Source of the DNA: Pseudomonadota bacterium
GTDB lineage: Bacteria; Pseudomonadota; Gammaproteobacteria; Burkholderiales; JABEVD01
Length of the DNA stretch: 64,000 bases
Reading direction: 5' to 3'
Assembly (NCBI GenBank): GCA_021848825.1
Contig: JAJZTQ010000009.1
Location: 17,634 to 81,633 of the forward strand
The position numbers and the translations under genes are program-made. Shown here in pieces: positions 9,998 through 17,572 of the stretch. Under the pieces are notes generated by a model, which was not told the origin of the DNA, searched no databases, and saw nothing but the letters and a program-made list of their open reading frames with translations. Numbering within the stretch: the first letter of the stretch is position 1; each line of letters begins with the position of its first letter.

Positions 9998-10657
9998 TCA
10001 TTCCTTCTGGATGACGTACCCCACCCCCCTGATCGTCCTGATCAGCTTGGTGCCAAGCTTCCTTCTGAGATGGTGTATGTGCACTTCGAGGGCATTGCTT
10101 TCCACCTCCTCGTTCCAGCCATAGAGGCTTTGCTCCAGCCTGTCCCTCGAAAGCACGATCCCGGTATTTTCCATCAGTTCCCTCAGCACGGCGAATTCCC
10201 TCGGCGACAGGCCGACTTCCTCTCCCTCCAGCGTCACCTTGTGGGCTGCGGGATCGAGCACGATGTTGTCGTGCACCAGCAGGGGTTCCGCTCGCCCCAT
10301 CTTTCTTCTCGTAAGGGCTCGAATTCTCGCCGCGAGCTCGTCGAGATCGAAAGGCTTGACGACATAGTCGTCCGCACCGCAATCGAGGCCGAGTATCCTG
10401 TCGGCAACCGTATCGCGCGCAGTCAGGATGATCACCGGGACGGTCATTCCCCGGTTCCTGATCAGCTTCAGGAGATCTATTCCCGAAAGACGGGGAAGGC
10501 CCAGATCGAGAATCATCAGGCCGTAATTTTCCGATTCGAGCGCGGCAAGCGCTTCCCTGCCGTCCTTCACCCAATCCACCGTGAATCTCTCCTGGGCAAG
10601 CCCGACACGCACCCCGTCCCCCAGGGATTCGTCGTCTTCAACAAGGAGGATTCTCAT
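9998..10657 (-). CDS. OmpR/PhoB-family response regulator, QseB/PmrA-like
   Basis: 219 aa. The receiver domain has the acidic pair Asp8/Asp9 and phospho-acceptor Asp51 (LMILDLGLPRLSG). The C-terminal winged helix (about 125-217) contains LSPREFAVLRELMENTG, SLYGWNEEVESNALEVHIHHLRRKLG and RGVGYVI, the normal OmpR-type ending. It lies 4 bp after the TPR gene and overlaps the kinase start region, so the pair is co-transcribed. Likely regulates its own operon including the DUF4010 membrane protein, which is inference. Confidence 0.93.
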   Translation of the reverse strand: MRILLVEDDESLGDGVRVGLAQERFTVDWVKDGREALAALESENYGLMILDLGLPRLSGIDLLKLIRNRGMTVPVIILTARDTVADRILGLDCGADDYVVKPFDLDELAARIRALTRRKMGRAEPLLVHDNIVLDPAAHKVTLEGEEVGLSPREFAVLRELMENTGIVLSRDRLEQSLYGWNEEVESNALEVHIHHLRRKLGTKLIRTIRGVGYVIQKE

Positions 10658-10661
10658 GGAA

Positions 10662-11303
10662 TCATCTGCTTTCTTGAGCCTTCTTCAGATCCGCCTGAAT
10701 TTCAATCCTTCGCCCGGCGTCGGCCACTTCCCGGCCGCCCCTGGAGGGCGCCGCCAAAGCCTTTTTCAGGTAGGTTATGGCCTCATCGTAATGTCCGTCT
10801 TCCAGCATCAGATCGCCGTAGAAATAGTTGGGATCCATCCCGTTCGGATTCAATTTCAGGGCCTTCCCAAGGTATTCCCTTGCTTTCTCGTGATCTCCGA
10901 AGCCTATCGGCCAGCCCGGCACTTTATAATAAAGCGAGCCAAGCGTTGTGTAAATGGAGCCATCCAGCGCATTGGGATTGATTTTCTCGGCTGAAAGCAG
11001 CAGATTCCTCGCGTTCTTGGCGAGCCCGAGTGCGCCGAACCCGCCCTTCACCTTCGCCTCGGAGGCCATCACGATCGCCTCCCATACGATGGGCTCCGCA
11101 TGATCGGGATAGCGGATCGAAACGTCGTGAGCCATTCCCACGAGCGTCTCGAATGCCGACTCCTTCCTGTCTTCAGGCGTCTGGTAATTGACGATGGCCC
11201 ATTCATGCTGGAGGCGGGAAATCGCTTCGTCCAGGCCCGGATCGGCATGCGCATTCGTCATGAAAAAAGCTGCCGAAAAAAATGCAAACTTGAAGTAGTT
11301 CAT
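10662..11303 (-). CDS. Secreted or periplasmic TPR-repeat protein
   Basis: About 213 aa from ATG 11303 (MNYFKFAFFSAAFF), preceded by GAGGAA nine bases upstream; an in-frame ATG at 11324 is less well placed. A signal peptide (about 1-21, ending AHA-D) is followed by helical repeats. Recognisable TPR-like units include YTTLGSLYYKVPGWP.. and GDLMLEDGHYDEAITYLKKAL. The first gene of the operon, 4 bp before the response regulator, so it may serve as an envelope partner of the sensor kinase. No enzyme motif seen. Confidence 0.75.
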   Translation of the reverse strand: MNYFKFAFFSAAFFMTNAHADPGLDEAISRLQHEWAIVNYQTPEDRKESAFETLVGMAHDVSIRYPDHAEPIVWEAIVMASEAKVKGGFGALGLAKNARNLLLSAEKINPNALDGSIYTTLGSLYYKVPGWPIGFGDHEKAREYLGKALKLNPNGMDPNYFYGDLMLEDGHYDEAITYLKKALAAPSRGGREVADAGRRIEIQADLKKAQESR

Positions 11304-11479
11304 TTCGCCATTCCTCGCTAACATTTAAACAATCCCCCTTCCTTGATTGTTTTCATCCTGGGCCCAGGAGCGCCGCAGCATCCTCGTTTGTCGCGGCGCG
11401 CTGCACGCCCTCGGCTCTCGAAGCCATCATCGTGTCGGAAACCCGCAAATTTGCCAGAAATATCCTATCACAGGCGAGC

Positions 11480-11686
11480 TCACCTTGAGCTGTTTGACAG
11501 GATATCGTCGAAATGCACGGGGATCTTTTCGACATCCAACTTTGTCGCCCCTTCACGCCGCGCTTTATCGGGACTGAGGCATGGACCGCACGCAACGGAG
11601 GGCAACTGAACATGACACGCTGAAATTCCCGAAAAGGCCTTGAGCATCGCCTGATCCCGCTGCCTGGATTCGAATAGCTTATTCAT
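11480..11686 (-). CDS. Doubtful small hypothetical protein or gene relic
   Basis: A 68-aa frame beginning MNKLFESRQRDQAMLKAF and containing three cysteines (ISACHVQLPSVACGPC). It has no convincing ribosome site and no recognised family. A second open stretch in another minus-strand frame continues leftwards (RIFLANLRVSDTMMASRAEG), so a frameshifted relic is possible. Apart from this, 11304-11720 shows nothing I can identify. Confidence 0.2.
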   Translation of the reverse strand: MNKLFESRQRDQAMLKAFSGISACHVQLPSVACGPCLSPDKARREGATKLDVEKIPVHFDDILSNSSR

Positions 11687-11720
11687 GCTGGCTTAAGGAT
11701 TTCTTATGATTCTGAATGTA

Positions 11721-11755
11721 AAAAAGCCCCCCTCTTCGGAAGAGGGGGGCTTTTT
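11721..11755 (-). terminator. Bidirectional intrinsic terminator after the desaturase gene
   Basis: A perfect hairpin with an AAAAAGCCCCCCTCTT arm, short CGGA loop, and complementary arm ending in GCTTTTT. Poly-A and poly-T flanks make it usable in both directions. It lies 14 bp beyond the desaturase stop. Confidence 0.9.
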
Positions 11756-11768
11756 GGCAGGATCCTTT

Positions 11769-12842
11769 TCAGGCGGCCTTTCTCAGCATGGGATTGAGAT
11801 GGAGCACGGCTGCCTCGCGGAAGCTGTACCAGATTTTCTTCTCGTAATCGTAGAGCTGGCAGCGCTTGAAAATCCCGACAACCGTGGAGAACCTGAAGCG
11901 GTATTCGTGGATATACTGGCCATACTCCCGCTTGATGTCGCGATACGCTTTCTTCAGGTGGTAGAAGGGAATCCTGTTGTCCACATGATGAGGGATATGA
12001 ATCATGATGTTGTGGATCAGCACTTCGCTCAATGCGGAACAGCGCACGATCGTGCTGCAGTAGACCTGCCCGATGGTGTTGCTCCATTCATTGCGCTGGT
12101 CGAAATAGGGAATATCGGGGTGGGTGTGATGCAGGAAAACGAAAAGCGCGATGAAATAATTGAAAACCACGAAAGGCAGGATCACGGCCGACACCACACC
12201 CCATATTCCGCCTGCATAACGGTAGGCCAGCGCCGAATAGGCCATGAAGAAGATCAGCGTGAGCACCTTGGAAATCGAGAACAGATGCCTGTCCCTCAGG
12301 TTGTGATCGGGCTTGAAGCGAACCATGCCCGCCCACCAGACGCGCAGCAGGTAATGCAGCGCACAGGTATAGGGGCTCCTTTCCATGCGGTAGACGAAGC
12401 GCTGGAATGCGGATTTTGAAGCATATTCCGCCGGGGTCAGGGGGCGCCAGATCCAGTCTATGGGCGTGAAGGAAGTGAATCCGTGATGCACCTTGTTGTG
12501 TCCATAGGACCACAGCCTGTACATGTTGAGCGAAGGCAGCATGAAGAGCGTCCCCAGGATTTCCGACACACGCTTGCTCTTGAAGAGGGTGCCGTGCGCC
12601 GCATCATGCGCCCAGACAAACATGAAAGCCACAGAGCAGCCTGCGAGAAGGCCGAAAAGGAGTTTGGCCAGCAAGGCATGGCTGAGAAAAACGCCGCTTA
12701 TCGACCCGAGATAAAGCGAAAGATCAAATGCATACCAGAAGAGCGCACGAAGCGTCGAGCGATTGTAACACTCAGGCGAAATCGCCTGCCTCACCGCCTG
12801 AAGCTTGACGTCGTGCAATTCCCTGTAGGATGGAAGGCTCAT
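11769..12842 (-). CDS. Membrane fatty acid desaturase
   Basis: About 357 aa from ATG 12842 (MSLPSYRELHDVK), with GAGGA six bases upstream; an ATG four codons earlier lacks one. Introduces a double bond into acyl chains using O2 and a di-iron centre at the inner membrane. Three histidine clusters are visible: HDAAHG (about 79-84), HNKVHHG (about 115-120) and HIPHH near the C-terminal third, with intervening hydrophobic segments. Member of the acyl-lipid desaturase superfamily; position specificity is not clear. An FNR-type palindrome is 88 bp upstream of the start. Confidence 0.85.
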   Translation of the reverse strand: MSLPSYRELHDVKLQAVRQAISPECYNRSTLRALFWYAFDLSLYLGSISGVFLSHALLAKLLFGLLAGCSVAFMFVWAHDAAHGTLFKSKRVSEILGTLFMLPSLNMYRLWSYGHNKVHHGFTSFTPIDWIWRPLTPAEYASKSAFQRFVYRMERSPYTCALHYLLRVWWAGMVRFKPDHNLRDRHLFSISKVLTLIFFMAYSALAYRYAGGIWGVVSAVILPFVVFNYFIALFVFLHHTHPDIPYFDQRNEWSNTIGQVYCSTIVRCSALSEVLIHNIMIHIPHHVDNRIPFYHLKKAYRDIKREYGQYIHEYRFRFSTVVGIFKRCQLYDYEKKIWYSFREAAVLHLNPMLRKAA

Positions 12843-12902
12843 GTATTTCCTCAAAAAACTTAAAAAAACTCGGTAGTTACGTAATAACTGAATGATAACG
12901 GA

Positions 12903-12970
12903 ATGATATCACGAATTCGAGCATTTCTTTTGATCCAGATCAAATCGCAAATTTTGACGAACGGTAGAAT
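12903..12970. promoter_or_regulatory. Symmetric divergent promoter with a shared FNR/ANR box
   Basis: The palindrome TTGATCCAGATCAA at 12930-12943 is a perfect match to the FNR consensus TTGAT-N4-ATCAA; its centre is 12936.5. On the plus strand TAGAAT (12965-12970) begins 28.5 bp from that centre; on the minus strand TATCAT (12908-12903) also begins 28.5 bp away. Both geometries place the site at -41.5 from starts near 12978 (+) and 12895 (-), the class II FNR activation position. The minus promoter serves the desaturase with a leader of about 53 nt; the plus promoter serves the RNA gene at 12978. Confidence 0.75.
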
Positions 12971-12977
12971 GGTCTCT

Positions 12978-13079
12978 GTCGCAACGGTGTATGCAGGCAT
13001 GATCGGTGCGGGTTCAAAGGTTGCTCCGTTCCACGCCATTTCCCGCTTCGAGCCATAGCGGGAATGGCGTGTTTTTTTT
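12978..13079 (+). ncRNA. Candidate FNR-dependent small regulatory RNA, about 100 nt
   Basis: The start is inferred from the -10 box TAGAAT and the -41.5 FNR site; the 3' end is the intrinsic terminator at 13033-13079. No plus-strand gene lies upstream that this terminator could serve, and the reverse direction lacks a T-run. The only frame inside is 19 codons (from ATG near 12999) without a ribosome site, ending within the terminator stem. Size and control resemble E. coli FnrS and neisserial AniS, anaerobically induced RNAs; homology is not claimed. A single-stranded GUUGCUCC segment precedes the terminator. Confidence 0.6.
13033..13079 (+). terminator. Intrinsic terminator of the small RNA gene
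   Basis: The ACGCCATTTCCCGC arm (13033-13046) pairs with GCGGGAATGGCGT (13058-13070) with one bulged base and an 11-base loop. It is followed by a run of eight T (13072-13079). Only the plus direction has a T-run. Confidence 0.85.
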
Positions 13080-13138
13080 GACATGGCCTTGATCGTCCTT
13101 GCAGCGTTGCATTTTTGCGACAGTTTTTTAAAACCATT

Positions 13139-13166
13139 TTAACAGTGTGGTTTAAGGTGCTAGATT
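13139..13166 (+). promoter_or_regulatory. Sigma70-type promoter of the DUF3034 gene
   Basis: TTAACA at 13139-13144 and TAGATT at 13161-13166 are separated by 16 bp, with a TG(C) extended -10 element. It lies about 63 bp before the start codon. A 10-bp inverted repeat (GCCTTGATCG at 13086-13095 and CGATCAAGGC at 13179-13188) brackets it. Confidence 0.5.
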
Positions 13167-13228
13167 TTAAATGGCTGTCGATCAAGGCAGTCGGAACCAG
13201 AAACCAGTCCTTTCTCAAGGAGAAATAC

Positions 13229-14065
13229 ATGAAAAAAACTATTATTGCCGCAATGCTTTCCTTTCCTTTCTGCGCCAACGCAGCCGTCACCAACATCGAC
13301 GGCCAGGCTGGCGGCGGAATCGTTCCCTGGGCGCTGCTTTCCTCAGGCCCGACTGTGGCGTACACCCATATCGAGACCCAGAATCTCGGCATCAACAGCC
13401 TGGCGATCAACACCAGCTTCGCCAACCGGGTTGAAGTATCTTATGCGCGCAACATGCTGAACGACAATGGCTCGGCTCTCGGCAACAGCAACAATACGGA
13501 CAATGTCGACAATTTCGGCATCAAGGTGAAGATCAACGACATGAGCGACTCCATGCCCCAGTTCGCCGTGGGCGCCGTGTACAAAAAGGTTTCGGGCAAT
13601 CTCTACGACAACGTGCTGAGCCCCGCACTCGGCGTCAACAATTCGTCGACCGATCTCTATGGCGCAGCCAGCAAGATCGTCAATATAGGCGGCAAGAACG
13701 TGCTGCTCAACGGCGTGCTGCGCGCGACGAAAGCCGACGAACTGGGCCTCCTCGGATTCGGCGGCGGAAGCACCCCCGGCGCACCGAGTGGATACAAGAT
13801 CGTGCCTGAAGTGTCGGCCGAAGTTTTTGCGGCAGCCAATGTCGTGGTGGGCGCGGAATACCGCAAGATGCCGAATTTCTCCGTAGCCGGGGCGACGGAT
13901 GGCATCCTGCATCCCAATTCCGCTTATGATTTCCACGTCGTCTATGTCGCGAACAAGACCTTCACCTTGACGGCGGCTTATGCCAACCTCGGAGAAGTCG
14001 CACCGGCAGTCAACGGCACGAACAGGCAGAACGGCCTTTTCCTTCAAGGGCAGGTGAATTTCTGA
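13229..14065 (+). CDS. Outer-membrane barrel-like protein, DUF3034 family
   Basis: 278 aa from ATG 13229 with AAGGAG at optimal distance. The signal peptide MKKTIIAAMLSFPFCANA is followed by VTNIDGQAGGGIVPWALL, a segment typical of the DUF3034 family. The rest alternates polar and hydrophobic residues as in a beta-barrel (for example VEVSYARNM, FGIKVKIND, VVVGAEYRKMP, FTLTAAYANLGEV) and ends in a terminal Phe (VNF), the usual outer-membrane assembly signal. Function in the family is undefined. Single-gene unit bounded by its own promoter and terminator. Confidence 0.75.
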   Translation: MKKTIIAAMLSFPFCANAAVTNIDGQAGGGIVPWALLSSGPTVAYTHIETQNLGINSLAINTSFANRVEVSYARNMLNDNGSALGNSNNTDNVDNFGIKVKINDMSDSMPQFAVGAVYKKVSGNLYDNVLSPALGVNNSSTDLYGAASKIVNIGGKNVLLNGVLRATKADELGLLGFGGGSTPGAPSGYKIVPEVSAEVFAAANVVVGAEYRKMPNFSVAGATDGILHPNSAYDFHVVYVANKTFTLTAAYANLGEVAPAVNGTNRQNGLFLQGQVNF

Positions 14066-14086
14066 GCTGAAAATTCCTGAATTGCA

Positions 14087-14121
14087 GGCCATTCCGGGCA
14101 AAGCCCGGAATGGCCTTTTTT
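14087..14121 (+). terminator. Intrinsic terminator of the DUF3034 gene
   Basis: The GGCCATTCCGGGC / GCCCGGAATGGCC stem with an AAA-type loop is followed by T7 (14115-14121). The last T and next A form the TA next to the mobile element at 14123. Confidence 0.92.
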
Positions 14122-14122
14122 A

Positions 14123-14415
14123 GGGCGTGTTAACTCTATTGTCACATTTGCGACGGCGGCGATTTGGGGGGAGCACATCCGCGAAGCAAGTCGCGCAGTA
14201 TTGCCAGTCACTACAAGCGATTCGCGACAAAGGAGGGCGCCCAAATCACCCCGTCCCATACTGGTTGTAAAAATACTATTGAGGGTTGGCTCTGGAAGAG
14301 CCGCGTCTGCGGTGTTGCAAGACTTGTGAATGGAATAACCATTCGCTTCATCTTGCGCCTAGCATCCACAGCCTTCCAGAGCCAACGCAGATGCGAAAAT
14401 AGAGTTAACACGCCC
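14123..14415. mobile_element. 293-bp MITE or internally deleted insertion sequence
   Basis: The ends are perfect 18-bp inverted repeats: GGGCGTGTTAACTCTATT (14123-14140) and its complement (14398-14415). The dinucleotide TA flanks each side (14121-14122 and 14416-14417), consistent with target duplication. A second internal inverted pair (GTTGGCTCTGGAAG near 14286 and its complement near 14372) is present. The plus-strand frame reading into the right end finishes VNTP-stop with the stop at the flanking TA. This resembles the ends of IS5-family transposase genes, but no complete transposase is encoded. Family assignment is tentative. Confidence 0.8.
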
Positions 14416-14570
14416 TAATGGAACTGCGTCATGTGGGGCGCAATGAAGAAATAGAATACCAGCGTCGCCACGATATTGAAGGCGATGATGACCCCGAATA
14501 CCTTCAATCCGAGGGCCAGCCAATTCGGTCCTGTCTGCCTGGCTTCTTTCTGTTCCTGCTGTTCTTCCAT
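14415..14570 (-). CDS. 51-aa single-membrane-helix small protein
   Basis: Begins MEEQQEQKEARQTGPNW; a charged Gln/Glu-rich N-terminus of about 17 residues is followed by one hydrophobic helix (LGLKVFGVIIAFNIVATLVFYFFIA) and a short HMTQFH tail. GGAGG precedes the ATG by about five bases, and codon use matches neighbours. Its TAG stop is made of the TA flanking the mobile element plus the first base of the element, so the insertion defines the present C-terminus. Family not recognised; the size and shape recall accessory subunits of membrane oxidases or transporters, but that is only analogy. Confidence 0.65.
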   Translation of the reverse strand: MEEQQEQKEARQTGPNWLALGLKVFGVIIAFNIVATLVFYFFIAPHMTQFH

Positions 14571-14665
14571 TTCCCCTCCGCGTGACCGTAGGGGACATTA
14601 TAACCCAGCTTTGTCAGCAATCGATTGCCAAGGTAGAATGAACTGATTCACCCTAGGAATTCGTC

Positions 14666-17572
14666 ATGACCCACCATCCCGCTTTCGAATGGCTTCGATC
14701 CGAGAAGATCGATTCGCTGAAACTCACTGTCGAAGAATACCGGCACAGACAAACCGGCGCACAGCATTTTCATCTGAGCGCAGACAATCCTGAAAACGTT
14801 TTTTTCGTGGCCCTGCGCACGGTCCCCATGGATTCCACCGGGGTCGCGCATATCCTGGAGCATACCGCGCTCTGCGGAAGCGAACGCTATCCCGTTCGGG
14901 ATCCCTTCTTCATGATGATCAGGCGATCGCTCAACACCTTCATGAATGCCTTCACGTCCAGCGACTGGACAGCCTATCCCTTCGCGAGCAAGAACAGGAA
15001 GGACTTCCGGAATCTGATGGAGGTCTATCTCGACGCGGTGTTCTTTTCCCGCCTGGACGAACTGGATTTCGCCCAGGAAGGGCATCGCGTCGAATTCGAA
15101 AAGCAGAATGATGCGACGAGCGATCTCGTGTTCAAGGGCGTCGTCTACAACGAGATGAAAGGGGCGATGAGCTCCCCCGCGAATGCGCTCTGGCATACGC
15201 TTTGCAGGTATCTCTTCCCGACTTCCACCTATCATTACAACAGCGGCGGCGATCCCGAGGCCATACCGGACCTCACCCACGATGCGCTCAAGCATTTCTA
15301 CAGAACCCACTACCATCCTTCCAACTCCGTCTTCATGACCTACGGCGACATCCCGGCCTATGAGCATCACAGGCTCATGGACGAGCAGGCGCTTTGCCGC
15401 TTCGACAAACTGGAAGAACAGATCGCTGTCCGGGACGAGAAGCGCTACTGTGCCCAGGTGACCGTCGAGGAAAGCTATGCATTCGACGAGACGGAGGGCA
15501 AGACTCATGTCGTGATGGCATGGCTGCTCGGCAAGAGCACAGATCTCAAGGCGCTGTTGAAGGCCCATCTTCTGTCCAGCGTCCTGCTTGAAAACGGCGC
15601 CTCTCCGCTCAGGCACGCGCTCGAGACGACAGAGTTGGGATCCGCGCCTTCCCCGCTTTGCGGGCTGGAAGACTCGAACAGGGAAATCAGCTTCATCTGC
15701 GGCCTCGAGGGCTCGGAACCTGGAAATTCGGAAGCGACCGAGGCACTCATTCTTTCGGTATTGAACGAGGTCGCTGAAAAGGGAGTGCCATTCGAGAGCA
15801 TAGAAGCGGCGCTCCACCAGATCGAACTCTCCCAGCGGGAAATCAGCGGAGACGGTCATCCATATGGATTGCAGCTGATCCTTCACGCCCTTCCCCAGGC
15901 GATACACAGGGGGGATCCCGTATCCGCGCTGAATATCGACCCGGTACTGGAAGAACTCAGGCAGGAAATAAGGGATCCTGATTTCATCAAGCGGCTGGTC
16001 CGCGAATCCCTGCTTGAGAACGAACACAGGGTGAGGCTGACTCTGAAGCCGGACAGCAAACTGAGCGAGAAGCGCAGCCTTCTGGAAAAGGCCAGGCTTG
16101 CCGAAATGAGATCCAGCATGTCCGAAGAAGCAAAAAAGGCCGTGATCGATCAGGCCGAGGCCCTCGCCGAACGCCAGGCCAGGCAGGACGATCCCGAGAT
16201 CCTGCCCAAGGTGGGACTGGAAGACATCCCTGAAAAGATTTCGATTCCCGAAGGCGAAAGTGCAAAGGCAGGGAGCCTTCCTGCGACATTCTTCGAGCAG
16301 GGAACGAACGGGCTCGTCTACCAGCAGATCGTGGCAGACCTGCCTGATCTCGACGGGTCTTCGCTGGACCTGCTGCCCTATTACACATCCTGCCTGACCG
16401 AGCTTGGCTGCGGCGGCAGAAACTACCTCGAAACCCAGGCCCTGCAATCCGCCGTCACAGGGGGAATCCACGCCTACACTTCGATGAGGGGGAAAATCGA
16501 CGACGAACAGGCCGTGAAAGGTTATTTCGTTCTTTCAGGCAAGGCGCTCTCCAGAAATCTGACCAAGCTTTCCGCCCTGATGAAGGAAACGCTGGAGACC
16601 GCGAGATTCGACGAAAAGAACAGGATCAGGGAGATCATCGCGCAGGAACGGGCCAGCCGGGAACAGAGCGTCACAGGCCAGGGACACAGCCTCGCCATGA
16701 CGGCCGCATCCAGCGGCATGAGTCCTGCGGCGATGACCATGCACAGGCTGAACGGCCTTGCCGGCATCAGATCGCTCAAGGGTCTCGACGATGCCCTAGA
16801 CGAGCCGGGAAAGCTGGATGAAGTCGCATCGCTGTTTTCGAAAATCCATGAATCGATACGGAGTGCGCCCTGGCAGCTTCTGGTGATCGGGGAAGGGGAA
16901 AAGCGCAATGAGCTGATGCGCGACCTGGACGAGAAATGGAAGGAAGAGGGGCCGTCACTCGCCTTCTCGCCCTTCTCGCCCCCTCCTTCAAGAAGACAGG
17001 TGAAAGAACTCTGGATCGCCAACACCCAGGTCAACTTCTGCGCAAAAGCCTATCCCACCGTGCCGACCGAACATCCTCATGCCGCGCCCCTGGCTGTGCT
17101 GGGCGGATTCCTGAGGAACGGATTCCTGCACCGGGCGATCAGGGAACAGGGCGGGGCCTATGGCGGCGGGGCGGGTCAGGATTCCGACAATGCAGCCTTC
17201 CGATTCTTCTCCTACCGGGATCCCAGGCTCGTCGAAACGCTTGACGATTTCGACAGGTCTGTACAATGGCTGCTCACCGAAAAGCATGAAAGCCGTGCGC
17301 TAGAGGAAGCGATACTCGGCGTCATCGGCAGCCTCGACAAGCCCGGGTCCCCTGCAGGGGAAGCCAAGCATGCCTTCCACAATGCCCTTTTCGGCAGAAC
17401 TGCCGAAAAGCGTCAGCGCTTCAGGGAGCGCGTCCTGAAGGTGACGATCGAAGATCTCGTCGAAGTCGGCAAGGCCTACCTCTTGCCTGAAAAAGCGAGC
17501 GTCGCGGTCATCACCAGTCAGGCGAAATTCGATGAAACAGGCGATCTCGGGCTGGAGATATTCAGGCTTTGA
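14666..17572 (+). CDS. M16C-family zinc metalloprotease, PreP-like
   Basis: 968 aa, the usual length for presequence-protease-type M16C peptidases that degrade short unstructured peptides in an enclosed chamber. The inverted zinc motif HILEH is at 62-66 (His62, Glu65 catalytic, His66), followed by the DPFFMMIRRSLNTFMNAFTSSDWTAYPF region typical of the family. A distal glutamate lies in GVVYNEMKGAM. The C-terminal half contains the R/Y substrate region (QGGAYGGG). No signal peptide, so cytoplasmic. Converges on sbcB with an 11-bp overlap. Confidence 0.9.
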   Translation: MTHHPAFEWLRSEKIDSLKLTVEEYRHRQTGAQHFHLSADNPENVFFVALRTVPMDSTGVAHILEHTALCGSERYPVRDPFFMMIRRSLNTFMNAFTSSDWTAYPFASKNRKDFRNLMEVYLDAVFFSRLDELDFAQEGHRVEFEKQNDATSDLVFKGVVYNEMKGAMSSPANALWHTLCRYLFPTSTYHYNSGGDPEAIPDLTHDALKHFYRTHYHPSNSVFMTYGDIPAYEHHRLMDEQALCRFDKLEEQIAVRDEKRYCAQVTVEESYAFDETEGKTHVVMAWLLGKSTDLKALLKAHLLSSVLLENGASPLRHALETTELGSAPSPLCGLEDSNREISFICGLEGSEPGNSEATEALILSVLNEVAEKGVPFESIEAALHQIELSQREISGDGHPYGLQLILHALPQAIHRGDPVSALNIDPVLEELRQEIRDPDFIKRLVRESLLENEHRVRLTLKPDSKLSEKRSLLEKARLAEMRSSMSEEAKKAVIDQAEALAERQARQDDPEILPKVGLEDIPEKISIPEGESAKAGSLPATFFEQGTNGLVYQQIVADLPDLDGSSLDLLPYYTSCLTELGCGGRNYLETQALQSAVTGGIHAYTSMRGKIDDEQAVKGYFVLSGKALSRNLTKLSALMKETLETARFDEKNRIREIIAQERASREQSVTGQGHSLAMTAASSGMSPAAMTMHRLNGLAGIRSLKGLDDALDEPGKLDEVASLFSKIHESIRSAPWQLLVIGEGEKRNELMRDLDEKWKEEGPSLAFSPFSPPPSRRQVKELWIANTQVNFCAKAYPTVPTEHPHAAPLAVLGGFLRNGFLHRAIREQGGAYGGGAGQDSDNAAFRFFSYRDPRLVETLDDFDRSVQWLLTEKHESRALEEAILGVIGSLDKPGSPAGEAKHAFHNALFGRTAEKRQRFRERVLKVTIEDLVEVGKAYLLPEKASVAVITSQAKFDETGDLGLEIFRL

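Noticed and set aside
12999-13058. 19-codon peptide inside the small RNA
   Set aside because: No ribosome site, and the frame ends inside the terminator stem; a dual-function RNA is possible but not supported.
14648-16471. 607-codon open frame antisense to the PreP-like gene
   Set aside because: It lies wholly against a strongly supported protease gene, has no recognisable domain, and arises from the codon bias that removes antisense stops.
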